A DNA stretch of 64,000 nt. Origin: Eublepharis macularius. Its lineage: Eukaryota > Chordata > Lepidosauria > Squamata > Eublepharidae. Location: positions 172,027,681 to 172,091,680 of the forward strand of contig NC_072793.1 in NCBI RefSeq assembly GCF_028583425.1, given 5' to 3'. A model generated the notes under the pieces. The model did no database searches, was not told where the DNA came from, and saw nothing but the letters and a program-made list of their open reading frames with translations. The translations under genes and the position numbers were made by a program. Shown here piece by piece: positions 21,731-32,589 of the stretch; positions within the stretch are counted from its first letter, which is position 1, and every line of letters starts with the position of its first letter.

Positions 21731-24157
21731 CAGAGGCAGGGGTGGGGGGTATCCTCCCTTCTGTGGGAAAATGAAGAAATAATATTTAACTTGTCCTCCC
21801 ACCAGCTGAGTAATGAAGAACTGACAGTCTTGCATAAAGGTGTGAGTTATATGCCCACTCCCTTATACTATCTATTCAGACGAGAATTGATTTATTCAAA
21901 CTCCTATGCCAAATTAAATTGAAAGTTTTCTTTGGGGATCATCCACCACGTCCTGAGAGAGATCAAAGAATACAGTATACATCTAATTTTGTTCCTAATA
22001 TTAGTGACCCTTGAGTTGATACATTTGAGATCATGGTTAATAAAGACATTTCCAAACTAGAAAGAAACTATAATAAAAGGAAGGTTTGGTATAATTTAAG
22101 TAAAAGGGACCGTGAATTAATTAAGGATCTAGATCAGGATGCAAGTATTACTATAAAACAAGTGGATAAGGGAGGTGGCATTGTTGTTATGGACACTGAG
22201 ATGAATCTAAATGAAGTCCACAGGCAATTGAGTGACAGGGTTAATTATTCACCTATCCCTGAGGATCCTACTAAGAGAATAGAAGCCCTAATTGAGATAG
22301 TAGTTGATGAGGGTTTGTTAATTGGAGATATTTCTGAAGCCACACATAAGGCATCGATTAATTCTATGCCGAGAGTACCGGGCTTTTTACTGCTTACCTA
22401 AAATACACAAATAGGTCTCCCCGCCTCCGGGAAGACTTATTTCTGGCAGTAATTCCGTGCTCAAACCAATTGCCAGATACATCGACAGTTTTCTACAACC
22501 ATTTGTGGCTGCAATGACTTCATATATTAAGGATACTAGTAGCCTTATTCAACTGATTGAGGGCAGGCATATTACAAATGATCAGATTTTTCAACTGGTG
22601 GACATAATGCTTGAATAGGTTCCAGTCTCAGGGTTTTTTTGCAAACCAAAGGAGTAGCTTTGGGCTGTGCGGCAGCCCCGAGCATGGCCAATTTGTATAT
22701 GGCACACCTTGAGCAGATGTTTATCTATGATCCTTCCAACAATCCTTTTTACGATAAGGTCATCTTGTATTTTTGTTATATAGATGATCTTTTGGTTATT
22801 CTAGAAGGTCCAGATGATATGGATTGTTTTGGTAATTGACTTAACACCATTGATGCCAATATACAATACTCTTGGGAATCAAATATTTATTCGGTTAATT
22901 TTTTGGATGTGTCTATCGCACTGAGTCAAATTTGATTGGGGTGAGACCCTTTTAAAAAAGCAACATATTGCAATACTTACCTTGAATATAGCTCATTCTA
23001 TCCAAAACACCTTAAAGACAACATCCTCTACAGGCAATTTTTTGCGTCTCAAATGCAATTCCACTAATCCCTCAGATTATAGTAGGGAATCTAAAGTGAT
23101 GAGAGATTCATTTCTCAAAAGAGAGTATACAGTGCCTCTATTACAGAAGGCTTTAACTAGGGCTGATGAGACAAAGAGACATGAATGATTTAAAAACAAA
23201 GATTCCTAAAGACTCCAGAATAAGATGGGGAATAGAATTTACTTCTATAGCACATGACATTATGAGAACTATTAACAAGTATTGGCATTTCATACAGGAT
23301 ATCCCAGGCTGTGACAGACCCCCTACGGTGGGCTTTAGGAAGACTGAAAGCTTGAAAGATCTTTTAGTACACTCTGACCAACGAGTACCTAAACCTTCCA
23401 CTTCTCATCCACTAGGTCATTTCCCATGCGGCAGATGTCAGGCATGTCAATTTGTTTTGCAGGGTGCCACAGTGGTTGTGAACGAAGGGCAGACCACCAT
23501 TCACCTACAGTCTTTTTCCACATGCCAGACTGAAGGAGTAGTATGCCTCATCATATGCCCTTATTAAAAACTGTACATAGAGAACACTACCCATTCTATT
23601 AAGATGCGTATCTTAGAGCACATTACAAGGATTAAAAATAAGGTCACTGATGCTCCTTTAGTTGAGCATTTTTTTCAATTACCAACATAAAGAATATGAG
23701 CTGAAATATACTGTGCTATTTGTGGCTGAGAAAGGTTCCCCACATAACGTTGCTAAAACCTTATTACAAAGGGAGGTACGGTGGATTTTCTCTTTAAGTA
23801 ATATGAAACCTGGTGGATTAAATCATGAATTCAATCTTTCATGCTTTTTGTAAAGTCTGAATTCGGTATCTTTGCCTTTGAGTGTTTTTTGAACTGTTTT
23901 TGTACTGCTTTTTGTGATCTTTGTCTGTACCTTTACATTTCATGGGGAGGTTGCACCTTACTTGTTTTTAAAGTGTGTTTGTGAATATGTTGTACACGGC
24001 CAGTTAGGCAGTGCGCCTACTGATGCAAGAGAATTCACAGGTGTCAGTGTCAGTGAGTTCATTTTACTTTGCATGTTAATAAAAAAGAAAATATGTTATG
24101 ATATGGATTTATTAGATAAATATTTTGTTATAGATGCAAGTTGGCAAGGTTGACCAG

Positions 24158-24188
24158 CCCCTGATGAAGAATATTCTGGAAACAAGTG
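24158..24188 (+). ncRNA. Degraded hammerhead-like core of the Neptune-like PLE
   Basis: CUGAUGA (24161-24167), an A, a weak GAAUAUUC helix II, then GGAAAC-AAGUG. It sits at the junction of coding end and right arm, as in other PLEs. Helix II is too short and the cleavage base is G, so it is probably inactive. Confidence 0.4.
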
Positions 24189-24257
24189 TTTTTCAATAGC
24201 TGGTTCCTTGTTGGGTCCATGGTTCCTTGGCTTCTCCATCTGCTAATTTTCTACCTG

Positions 24258-24547
24258 CAAAAAAGAGAAGACAGATAAGAGATAACTACAATATTACTTA
24301 CTAATTTTAAGTTGATACTTACTGTTGCCACCCAGAGACTCCTCTGGGACTCCTCTGGAATCTTCGCACCTGTATATAAGAGACTGGTTACTATATACCT
24401 TGTGTAATTGACATGATGAAATCTTTAATGGCCGTTTGCCTTTATATAGCTGGAATGTTATTCTTGTAGCCATTGATTTGTACTGGAATTTTGTATGAGA
24501 CTGTATTTATATATCTATTTATTTAAATATTTATTGTACTTGAGCAC
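24258..24547 (+). repeat. Right inverted terminal repeat of the PLE
   Basis: Complement of the left arm with moderate divergence (about 85-90% by eye). Ends GTACTTGAGCAC. Confidence 0.85.
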
Positions 24548-25040
24548 GTTAAAGACCCAGGAAGAGCAGCCAGTTACCTCTGAGGAGGCTGTTGTGAAGG
24601 AAGACTCCCACAGAGCTAAGGAGAAACCTGAGCCAGCTGAGAGAAGGAAAAACAAGGCAAAGGCAGCTGTGTGGGAACAGTGGAAGAGTGCACGTTTACA
24701 GGCACAGCTCAGGGCAAGGCTATCAGAGGAAGAGACGACACCTGCACCTAGATAGGAGAAGCATAAAAGGCAGCCGCTGGGTAGCATCCAGCATGGAAGC
24801 AACTTTCCTCACCACTCCCTGCTGTCAGTAGTTTTGGACCCTGCCTTGTACCTTGCCCTGCCTGGTACTGACTTATTGTACTCTGGCCTTGGCCTGTCTC
24901 CTGGACTCTCCATTTTGTCTGTCCCCCTGTCTGACTGGTCCTTTGGCTCTGCCCTTTGGCTGAACTCCTGGGCTTCCTGCGCCTCCTCTACCAATGAGCC
25001 GCCTGCCTGCCTGGTGCCCGGGACGGGCTCCCTCACCTCA
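24548..25040 (+). mobile_element. Possible LTR-retroelement fragment
   Basis: A Lys/Glu/Arg-rich open stretch (24540-24755) followed by a CCTGCC/CTCTGGCCTTGG-rich non-coding tail. The style resembles the 3' coding end and LTR of reptile Gypsy-type elements, but no diagnostic domain is visible. A fossil fragment, low confidence. Confidence 0.3.
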
Positions 25041-25225
25041 GACATAACACAGGCATTGCTACCTTCTCCCATCCTGATCCCATCCTGGGCTTCCCATCAC
25101 GGCATGTTTTCTGGAGGGACATGGTTCATTGCCTGGGTTTCACACTGCAGCAGCTCCCTCTGGTGGTGCACCAGGGTAGGAAGTGAGTTGTCTTGAATAC
25201 GCTTACTCAGTTATATAGTAAGATA

Positions 25226-26270
25226 ACAGTAGGCTGTAAAAGCAACCCAGAAAATCCCCCCCTACCTGCATTTTTGTCTTTGCTGTTTGTATTTGGGGAA
25301 TTTGTCTTTGGTTCATTGTGGTACCTAAGAATTTTGAGGTTATTAGTTACTCTGATGAACAAATTGCCTCTTTAATTAATCAACCTCCTTTTAAAAATTT
25401 TCTTCCCCTTTGGATAACGTCAATATTTACTAAATTTTTAAGGCCTAGTTTTTATTATTTGGAATTTGATTAGCAATTTCGTAATTTAATACATTTTAGC
25501 TGTTTTGATACTGGCCTTGATATTTTAACAAAGTTTTTCTTTTTCTTTCATGTCTGTTATGGGGCTGGCAGTGGCATTGCCTTCCACAACTTGGATTAAG
25601 GCCAGTAGCAGTGGAAGAGATTTGAGGAGATTTGTTCAGAAGAAAAACAACAACAAACACATCACTCACCTCAAGAACACCTACAAAACTAGGGGTGCCC
25701 TGCCACTGCTCTTTTGAGAGCCACTCAAGCACCTGACCTTTGGGACTTATACGAACCTGCCATGCCACTACTGCTCCCTCCTCCAATTATTGAGAAAGAC
25801 CTTGGTTCAGGGCATCATTATTTACTGTGTTGTGCCACCCCTACCCTCCTTCCAAAAATCCTATCCAAGCGTCCCACCCCTTGAGCAGCTTGAGATTTAA
25901 TTTATTTTTTAATAACTTTAGCTACATGATGCCTTGATACAGGATCTATAGCAGAGCTATCGGACCACAGGAGACAATTCTGAAAAACGATATTAGTCAC
26001 ATCTCATGACTATACTACATATAATGACGGTCCTCATGGATTTCAATGCTGTTGAAATAAACTGCATCAAGTCTCTATCTACCTCTCAATGAATATTCAT
26101 TTTCTATCATATATCTAATTCTCACATGGCTCTGACATGGTGAAGACCATAATAAACAAAAACAGGCAGAAGAAGGCACTTCATAATTCACAACACATTC
26201 GTACTTATATCTGTCAGCACCGCTCTGCAAATGCATTTTTTCACTGAAAAATCAAGCGATCTCTTCAGCA
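25226..26270. other. Distal 3' flank of duplicated unit A
   Basis: 25260-25500 matches 2215-2440 and 47770-47950; 25684-26260 matches 3870-4440. No gene is recognised. The Helitron of unit 0 is absent here. Confidence 0.75.
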
Positions 26271-26275
26271 GTTGT

Positions 26276-26450
26276 ATTGTCGAAGGCTTTCACGGCCGAA
26301 GAACGATGGTTGTTGTGGGTTTTCCGGGCTGTATTGCTGTGGTCTTGGCATTGTAGTTCCTGACGTTTCGCCAGCAGCTGTGGCTGGCATCTTCAGAGGT
26401 GTAGCACCAAAAGACAGAGATCTCTCAGTGTCACAGTTGTTGCCATCTTC
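26276..26450 (-). mobile_element. PLE terminal repeat with hammerhead-like core (minus strand)
   Basis: Same unit as 5826-6040 and 52540-52690 ('tgtcgaaggctttcacggcc' to 'gagatctctcagtgtcacag'). The minus-strand core lies at 26359-26399: CUGAAGA, U, GCCAGC/GCUGGC helix II, GAAAC-GUC, CCU/AGG helix I. Confidence 0.7.
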
Positions 26451-26960
26451 AGCAGTTGTTGCCATAATGGAAAAGGGACAATACCATCAGTATAGTGCCC
26501 ATTATTAATTAACATTAAGTGGCCACCATTTCATTAAAACACTCCTAACTGGGCAGCACCTGCGGGCACCAGATTTCTTGGAAAATATAAGGGGTATGTA
26601 CATTTACTAACTAAAAATCAGATATTGCACTTTTTTGAAGTAAAAAAAAAAAGCCGACTGAAAATTACGGGGGGCGGGGGGGGGGAATCACAACACAACC
26701 TGCAACATTTTGCGGTGGGCTCCTGCTTGTGCAGATATACAATTAATATATTCATAGGTTAATTACACTGGTTTCTCTTTAGAACGTATAGATCTTTTGC
26801 ATTAAAAAAACCCAGGGAAGTGGGGGAGGAAGGGCATCCATGGAGACTTGGGCAGGAAAAATGTTTTTGATGTGGATGAAATAGAAATATCCAAATTTTC
26901 CTACTCTCATGGAAGCTATTCCCAAAAGATCCCAGCAAAGCAGTTGTGGGGGTGGGGGGA
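26451..26960. other. Intergenic, no gene seen
   Basis: A/T-rich with a G-run at 26670-26690. The patch 26820-26860 resembles 17860-17905 of the gene A intron ('ccatggagacttgggcagga'), a possible stray piece of another ZNF duplicate, not strong enough to call. Confidence 0.4.
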
Positions 26961-26964
26961 GGTT

Positions 26965-27185
26965 CATTTGTACACTGCTCTTTTGGACAGCTTAGTGCCT
27001 ACTCAGAGCAGTGAACAAAGTCAGTGTTGTTATTATCCCCATGGTACGCCTAGGGGGAGGCTGGGGCTGAGAGGAGTGGCTAACCCAAGGCCACCTGCTG
27101 AGCTCATGGCAGTAGTGGGATTCGAACCAGCAGTAGTGCTGCACGACAGCCCAGGTACTTAACCACTATGCTACACCTGCTCTCA
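26965..27185 (-). mobile_element. tRNA-derived SINE (minus)
   Basis: Read on the minus strand: A-box-like 'tagcatagtggttaag', B box GGTTCGAATCC, then 'cttgggttagccactcctct' and a CR1/L2-like tail ('cactgctctgagtaggcact'). Same family as 48777-49029 and 55640-55790. Confidence 0.75.
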
Positions 27186-28344
27186 GTCAAGGAGGAGAGA
27201 GGCTCAGGTGGCACACAGATGCACCACAGTGGTGTGAGGAACCAGGGGAACACCCGCCCCCGCCACCCCCCCGTTAGCATCCATCCCAGGGCAAACAAGC
27301 TCAATTCCCTGAAGTCCACACTGGATCTCCGCCTTTTTGCTGGGGACAGGGTCTGATGCACAGGAAGCGTGAAACCAAGGGATGGATTCCTTGCCCTGTG
27401 GAACTAGCCCAGCACTACATCCAGCAGTGTTACACGGAAACCCCCCAAAATAGAGCAAAAGATCCAGGTCTTTGTAGCGCTTTAGACCACCCAGATCTTG
27501 CTCTTCGACTGCAGACCAACAGGGCTATGCACCTGCAACTACCCAGAATATAGGGGGCCCAGGAAGCACCACCCCATGACCAAGTAAGCACTTTGGTAAG
27601 CTATTGGTTTGTAAGCTCATAGGTTGCAGGTGAGAAAGAGGAAGATTTCCCACTGTGCAAAGGCCAACATGCTGAAAAGGTGATTTTGGACAGTGCAGCT
27701 GGAAGTTGACAAGAGCCTGTTAATGACAGATCCTCAGGAAAGGCTCTAGAAGCAGGAGACCAGCTGAGCAAGCTGCAGTCACACTGTCCAGCGCTCAGAT
27801 GTTCTCCCTTGGAGGTCCATCTGCCAGGAGAGGTCTCACTAATTCGAGGCCCTGGGATAAAGTTCAGGACGGGGCCCCAGGATCGCTGCCAGCACCCTGC
27901 AACAACACCCCCCAGCTGTGCCACTCCAGGCTCATGCAAGCAACAGCCTCATGCAAGGAGGGGGTATGGGGCAGCTGCTGAGCTGGCTGGCTGCTACCGC
28001 CCAAGCTGCTTCCTCACACATGGTATAATGCACTTTCAATGCACTTTAGCTACAGTTTGGCAGTTTATTTTCCTGTTTCACACAGGGAAACCCAGTTGCA
28101 AATAATCACGAAAGTGCATTATCCAATGTGTATGGAAGTAGGCTGACAGGGCAGGTGGGCGCACAGGGAGGGTGTGTGGGACAAGAGCCAAGCCGGCTGC
28201 ACATTTCCAAGCAAGGCACCGTTGGACACCCACAGATCTTCCTCCCCCCTTCCATTAGGGAGTTGGGCTTGTTGGAGGTTTAGGGCCCCCCCAACCCAGC
28301 TGCCCAATGCCCTGTGGCTAAGTCCACCTCTGCTCTTTGTGCAA
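27186..28344. other. Intergenic between units A and B
   Basis: No supported gene; short open frames overlap on both strands without family features. 28010-28135 is a MITE with TIR-like 'acatggtataatgcactttc' and its inverted partner 'aaagtgcattatccaatgtg', related to the one at 35943-36090. Confidence 0.5.
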
Positions 28345-28391
28345 ATGTTTAGGGAATTGAGGAAAGGCTGTGTGTTAGGAAAATTCTTCCA

Positions 28392-28973
28392 GTAGAAACA
28401 AGCAAGGCACTAAGGCTCAAGGAGATTAGAAAAGAAGGGGCTACAATAAAACCCTATACAACATATATAGTGTTAATTTCAATTTTCTATTTTTCACGTT
28501 TTCATTAATCCATCTTATACATACCTTCACACCATCCCATTTCCAATAAATATATTTTGTACAGAAGTCCAAAGTGAGTCCTGTTGTTTGTCTTTATTTA
28601 TTTCTTATTACAAGTCTCTTTCCAAGAACGCTCAACAAAAGCTGACACTCAACAGTGCTGACATGAAGTCTATGTTTGTGCTCCCCGTTGGGTAGAAAGT
28701 AGAACTGCAGCACTGCAAAGTTGCTGGCTGTGTTGGCTACGAGCTCCGCTGGCTCATTTCTTTTTGGCTCGTTTCGAGTTCGTCTTCTTCCGGCCAATAA
28801 TTAATTTCACTTGACAGTTATTTCTCCAATCAAAGTTACCGGATAGTCATGTCGGACCCAACGGGGAGCACAAATGGCTTGCATAGACTTCATGTCAGCA
28901 CTGTTGAGCGTCAGCTTTTGTTGAGCATTCTTGGAAAGAGACTTAAATAATAAGAAAGAGAGAAAGAAAGAAA

Positions 28974-29061
<88 letters not shown>

Positions 29062-29292
29062 CAACAGGACTCACTTTGGACTTCTGTACAAAATATATTT
29101 ATTGGAAATGGGATGGTGTGAAGGTATGTATAAAATGGATTAATGAAAACGTGAAAAATAGAAAATTGAAATTAACACTACATATGTGGTATAGGGTTTT
29201 ATTGTAACCCCTTCTTTTCTAATCTCCTTGAGTCTTAGTGCCTTGCTTGTTTCTACTAGTTGTATTAGGAGATTCCCCTCTTGAGCGAAGTG
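28392..29292. mobile_element. Non-autonomous PLE-type element with 15-bp target duplication
   Basis: A 901-bp insertion flanked by AGGAAAATTCTTCCA (28377-28391 and 29293-29307). Large inverted arms (28393-28700 and 28852-29275, 'tagaaacaagcaaggcacta' at the edge) surround a core whose minus strand has CGGAAGAAGACGAACUCGAAAC, a degraded hammerhead-like string. The right arm has a (GAAA)n expansion. Unit A has the empty site once at 6072-6086. Confidence 0.85.
28950..29060 (+). repeat. (GAAA)n microsatellite in the PLE-type right arm
   Basis: About 25 tetranucleotide units. The left arm has only 'ttatttatttcttattac' at the matching place. It produces a spurious Ser/Phe/Leu-repeat frame on the minus strand. 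Confidence 0.95.
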
Positions 29293-29307
29293 AGGAAAAT
29301 TCTTCCA

Positions 29308-30230
29308 CCAAGCCCCAGTTTGGAGAGTTGCCATCCAAGAGCTCCGTCTCTAAAATAATCAAGGCAAGGAATAACTGGCAATAAACGTTTATTGGGGAAG
29401 CATCTCATGCACTCTAAACAAATTTAATCAAAGGGCATGCTGAACAAAGTAGGCACCCTCATGTATAAACTTAGAAAAGAAATTGTTTACAAGAACAGAA
29501 TAATCTACAAGAAATCAAATCAGCTTGAATCAATAAATTTTCTAAGGAACTATTTTTAAGCAACTGGCAATAAATCTTAAAAGCGGACAGGTCATACCAA
29601 GAAATGATAACGAACACCTTTTTTTGGCACCTCTTGTTATCTTTTGCAAAATCCAAGGGGTAGAATTGTAGGCTGATAAGGGGGTGCTGAGAAGACTGGA
29701 TTATAACACTCAAGGTTTCCTTGATCCCAAAGACCCTCTTGTCCCACTATCTTTGTCTACGTTGCAAATTCTAACAGAGAGGAATAGTTTGAATGTAGGT
29801 AAGAGGGTACAGGGTATCAAACAGGCAAGACTCACTTTTAGCATGGCCCGGGCAAGCAATTTGACTTACAGGGAATTAAAAACTGCTCCCCTTTAAGAAA
29901 ATAACACTATGCAAGGGGATAGATGATTTGATGAGAAAGTGCTCCTGAAGGGCCCCCAGGAAGGACATTGGAAGGGCAGGGGGAGGCTGGGTGGATTGCA
30001 GAGGAGAGGGAAGAAGCCAAGTCCTACTCCACACAGTCTGTGACTAGTTAGATGCATGGAGGGGTAGCTGGGTTGGAAGGGGGGGCTTACTGGAGAATCA
30101 GCACAGCTGCCTGGCTACTTCTGAGTAACACTCCAAGTTGGATCCATATCAGGGGATTTGGGAGGAGGGTGTCTGTCTGCAGAGGAAATTAGCCTGGGAC
30201 AAAGTTGTGCTGCTGGTGGGGGGGGGGGCA
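29308..30230. other. 5' flank of gene B, paralogous to 6086-7140
   Basis: Collinear with the gene A upstream region (for example 'gtgctcctgaagggccccca'). The PLE foldback of unit A (6575-6745) is missing here. No gene. Confidence 0.75.
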
Positions 30231-30234
30231 TGTT

Positions 30235-30862
30235 ATGTGCCAACAAGTCACCTCTGACCTATGGCAACCCTATCAAGGAAAGACCTCCAAAATGTCCTCA
30301 TTTACAGACTGGCTCGAATCCTGCAAACTGGAGGACGTGGCTTCTTTTATTGAGTCAAGCCATCTCATTTTAGGTCTTCCTCTTTTCCTGCTGCCTTCCA
30401 CTTTTCCAAGCATTATTGACTTTTCCAGAGAATCTTGTCTTCTCATGATGTGACCGAAGTACGATAGCTTTAGTCTTGTCATTCTAAGGATAATTCAGGC
30501 TTGAGTTGATCTAGAACCCACATTTGTTTTTTTTGGCTGTCCATGGCACCCGCAGAACTCTCCTCCAGCACCACATTTCAAATGGATCAGTTTTCTTCCT
30601 GTCAGCTGTCTTCACTGTCCAGCTTTCACATCCATACATTGTAATGGGGAATACCATTATCCTGGTTCCCAAAGAGACAGCTTGCTCTTTAAGGGTCTTC
30701 TCCAGCTCCCTCACAGCTGCTGTTCCAAGACTCAATCTTCTTCTGATTTCTTCATTGCCGTCTCCCTTTTGGTTAATGATTGAGCCAAGGAATAGCAAGT
30801 CTTGAACAATTTCAAGTTCCTCTTTGTCAACTTTGAAATTGTGTAATTTCCTCAGTAGCAAG
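30235..30862 (-). mobile_element. BovB/RTE LINE, 3' end (minus)
   Basis: The minus strand encodes the RT C-terminal region: DLLFLGSIINQKGDG, EIRRRLSLGTAAV, TMYGCESWTVKTADRKK, EMWCWRRVLRVPWT, then FGHIMRR and GRPKMRWLDSI. These are hallmarks of RTE/BovB elements. The 3' end reads 'atagggttgccataggtcag', typical of BovB. 5'-truncated with stops. It landed about 30 bp upstream of the GC box of gene B; gene A lacks it. Confidence 0.9.
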
Positions 30863-30865
30863 GGT

Positions 30866-31400
30866 GGGGGGTTCCCCTCCGGCTACCAAAGGGCGGGAAC
30901 AGTCTTGCAGCCCAGAGACTTTCTGCAGAGCCCCGCGCTCTAGCTGCTGAAAACAGAAGCAACCCCGGAGGACGCCCGCTTCCTTCCCGGGCAGGAGTGG
31001 CCATTGACCCGGCGGAGGCTCCCAGGGGCGGGACCGCCAGGGTCGCTTGGAGAGTCTTCGGGGGAGGCAGCGAAGCCGCGGGAAACTTTCCTGCCGGACC
31101 TTTCCAAGCCTCCTTCCTTGCCGGCCGTGGGAGGTGTGTTGCTGCGCGCGGGCGTCCCCTTCCTCGGGCTGGAGGCGAAGGCTCAGAGGGCGGCGGAGGA
31201 AAGAAAGCGCCGGTGAGGAAGGCTCGGGAGGGGTGAGGCAGGCAGGGAAGGGGTTGGGGGCAGGCGGAGGGAAGCTGGGCGCGAGTGGCGGGGCCTTTCC
31301 GGGACAGAGTCGGCCCCTTGCAGCGAAGGCAGGGCGGAAGTCGAAGCGCGACTCCCGGGCCCGAGGCAGCGGGCAACAATTGCAGCCTTAGGGGGTCAAT
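30866..31400 (+). promoter_or_regulatory. CpG-island promoter and exon 1 of gene B
   Basis: CpG-rich block paralogous to 7146-7640 with a GC box GGGCGGGA (30891-30898) and donor GCCG|gtgagg at 31213/31214. There is no TATA box. The BovB fragment ends at 30862, so distal promoter sequence conserved in gene A is displaced here. Confidence 0.75.
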
Positions 31401-31544
31401 GCAAAAGAAATCGGTCTGCGTGTGTGTTGGGGGTGGAGCGATTCCTCAACTTGTTGCTGACTTATTGCGGGGGGGGGGGGGGGTTATGGCAAGAGACTCT
31501 TTGCCATTGCCTGCCTCTGCAACCCTGGTGTTCGTTTGAGGTCT

Positions 31545-31620
31545 CTCATCCGATCACTAACATCGACCCTGCTTAGCTTCCAAGATCTGACCACACTGGA
31601 TTAGCCTGGGCTCTTTAGGT
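31545..31620 (-). mobile_element. 5S-rRNA-derived SINE fragment (minus)
   Basis: The minus strand reads 'cagatcttggaagctaagca'-gggtc and 'gtgatcggatgagagacc', the internal promoter region of 5S rRNA. Too short and diverged for a 5S gene. Confidence 0.75.
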
Positions 31621-31693
31621 AAGGGAGTCTGTGTTGAATAGAAATAGCAAAACTCCCTTTTGGCTCAGTATGTTTTCCTGGATTTCTCTTTTG

Positions 31694-32015
31694 CTGAGAG
31701 CCAAGCTACAAGTGACGCCTGACACAGGTTGGACAAGTGTCAGCTTCCCTCAAGTTTTGATGGGAAATGTAGGCATCCTGGTCTTGCAGCTTGGCTCTGA
31801 TGGGAAATGTAGGCATCCTGGTCTTTCAGCTTGGCTCTGATGGGAAATGTAGGCATCCTGGTCTTGCAGCTTGGCTCTCCAACTGCTGTCCAACGGACTT
31901 TTCAACTGTCACTTGTCCAACATTCCACCAACCTGCTTACATTTCCCATCAAAACTTGAGAGAAGCTGACAAGAGTCCAACCTGTGTTAGGCATCACTTG
32001 TAGGTTGGCTCTCAG
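31694..32015. mobile_element. Foldback MITE with 41-bp internal triplication
   Basis: Inverted ends GAGAGCCAAGCTACAAGTGA and their complement near 32010. The segment 'gatgggaaatgtaggcatcc'-tggtcttgcagcttggctct occurs three times in tandem (31759-31880). Same family as 54189-54295 and 62147-62353. Gene A has the empty site near 10090. Confidence 0.8.
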
Positions 32016-32316
32016 TGGAGGAGGCCTGGGTTCATTTGCAGAGACGTGTGAGCTCTGATGCCTCAAGTTTTCCTTTACACAGGGAACAAGGTTTGTTAAC
32101 TACTTTCTATATCTTCACAAGGCAAGAAAATAGAGCATTTGGTGGCTGTGCCTGGTTCCCTTCCCTGCATATTTACTCTTTTTCTCTGCAGGGTTCAAAA
32201 AGTCCCCAGGGGCTCATTCTCAATTGTGGTTTGGAACCAAATCTCATATCTTCTGTAACTGTTAATGCAAAAGATGGGTGATGTTAAATTCCCCTTTATT
32301 TCCTTCTCACCCACAG

Positions 32317-32400
32317 GCTGAAGAACAGCATCCCTTGTCACAATCTAGGCCCTTTGTCCTTGGTGGAGAAATGACAACAGCCACCATGCAGCCAGCTCAG
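32317..32400 (+). CDS. Gene B exon 2 (start codon exon)
   Basis: Acceptor ctcacccacag|gctgaag, donor gctcag|gtaagg. The ATG at 32371 gives MTTATMQPAQ, joining in phase 0 to the KRAB-A exon 4.8 kb downstream. A second in-frame Met has a Kozak-like context (gccaccATG). Identical in design to exon 2 of gene A. Confidence 0.82.
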
Positions 32401-32589
32401 GTAAGGGGGATCATTTGGAGGAGAGGCAGGGGGCAGCTTTCGGGTGCCTTTTACTGCATTAAGAGGCATGGGGTGGGGGCTGATTCTGGCACTGCAGTGC
32501 AGACTGACCCAGGCACCCAAGAGGAAGTCTGTGAACGCATGAAGTTTCTAACCCTTGACGGAAAATACTGCTGCCCCTTCACCTTATGA

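Larger units (their letters stand above)
21384..24547 (+). mobile_element. Penelope-like element (Neptune-like) with long inverted terminal repeats
   Basis: Outer ends GTGCTCAAGTACAATAAA and its exact complement bound a 3.16-kb element. The inverted arms (left 21384-21730, right about 24258-24547) are about 270-290 bp without the GATA tract. Coding remnants: an N-terminal RT region (22033-22400, KQVDKGGGIVVMDT), RT core with YIDDLLVI (22639-22839), then a region with CGRCQACQF and a GIY-YIG-like stretch to about 23850. The flanks GTTTAAA and GTTAAA may be a short target duplication. The coding frame is broken in several places, so this is an inactive copy. Confidence 0.82.
20775..25225 (+). 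repeat. ACTAG/TATATAGTA repeat family, copy 3, with nested insertions
   Basis: The 5' end is ACTAGCAACAAAGCC with the hairpin (20775-20825), then about nine 51-bp units (20835-21310). The 3' segment is at 25045-25225, ending TTATATAGTAAGATA and matching copy 1 at 14285-14430. The interior is split by a PLE (21384-24547) and another insert (24548-25040). Paralogous empty sites lie near 2175-2200 (gene 0) and 46885-46910 (gene B). Confidence 0.7.

Noticed and set aside
28807-29064. Ser/Phe/Leu repeat protein
   Set aside because: Translation of a (GAAA)n microsatellite.
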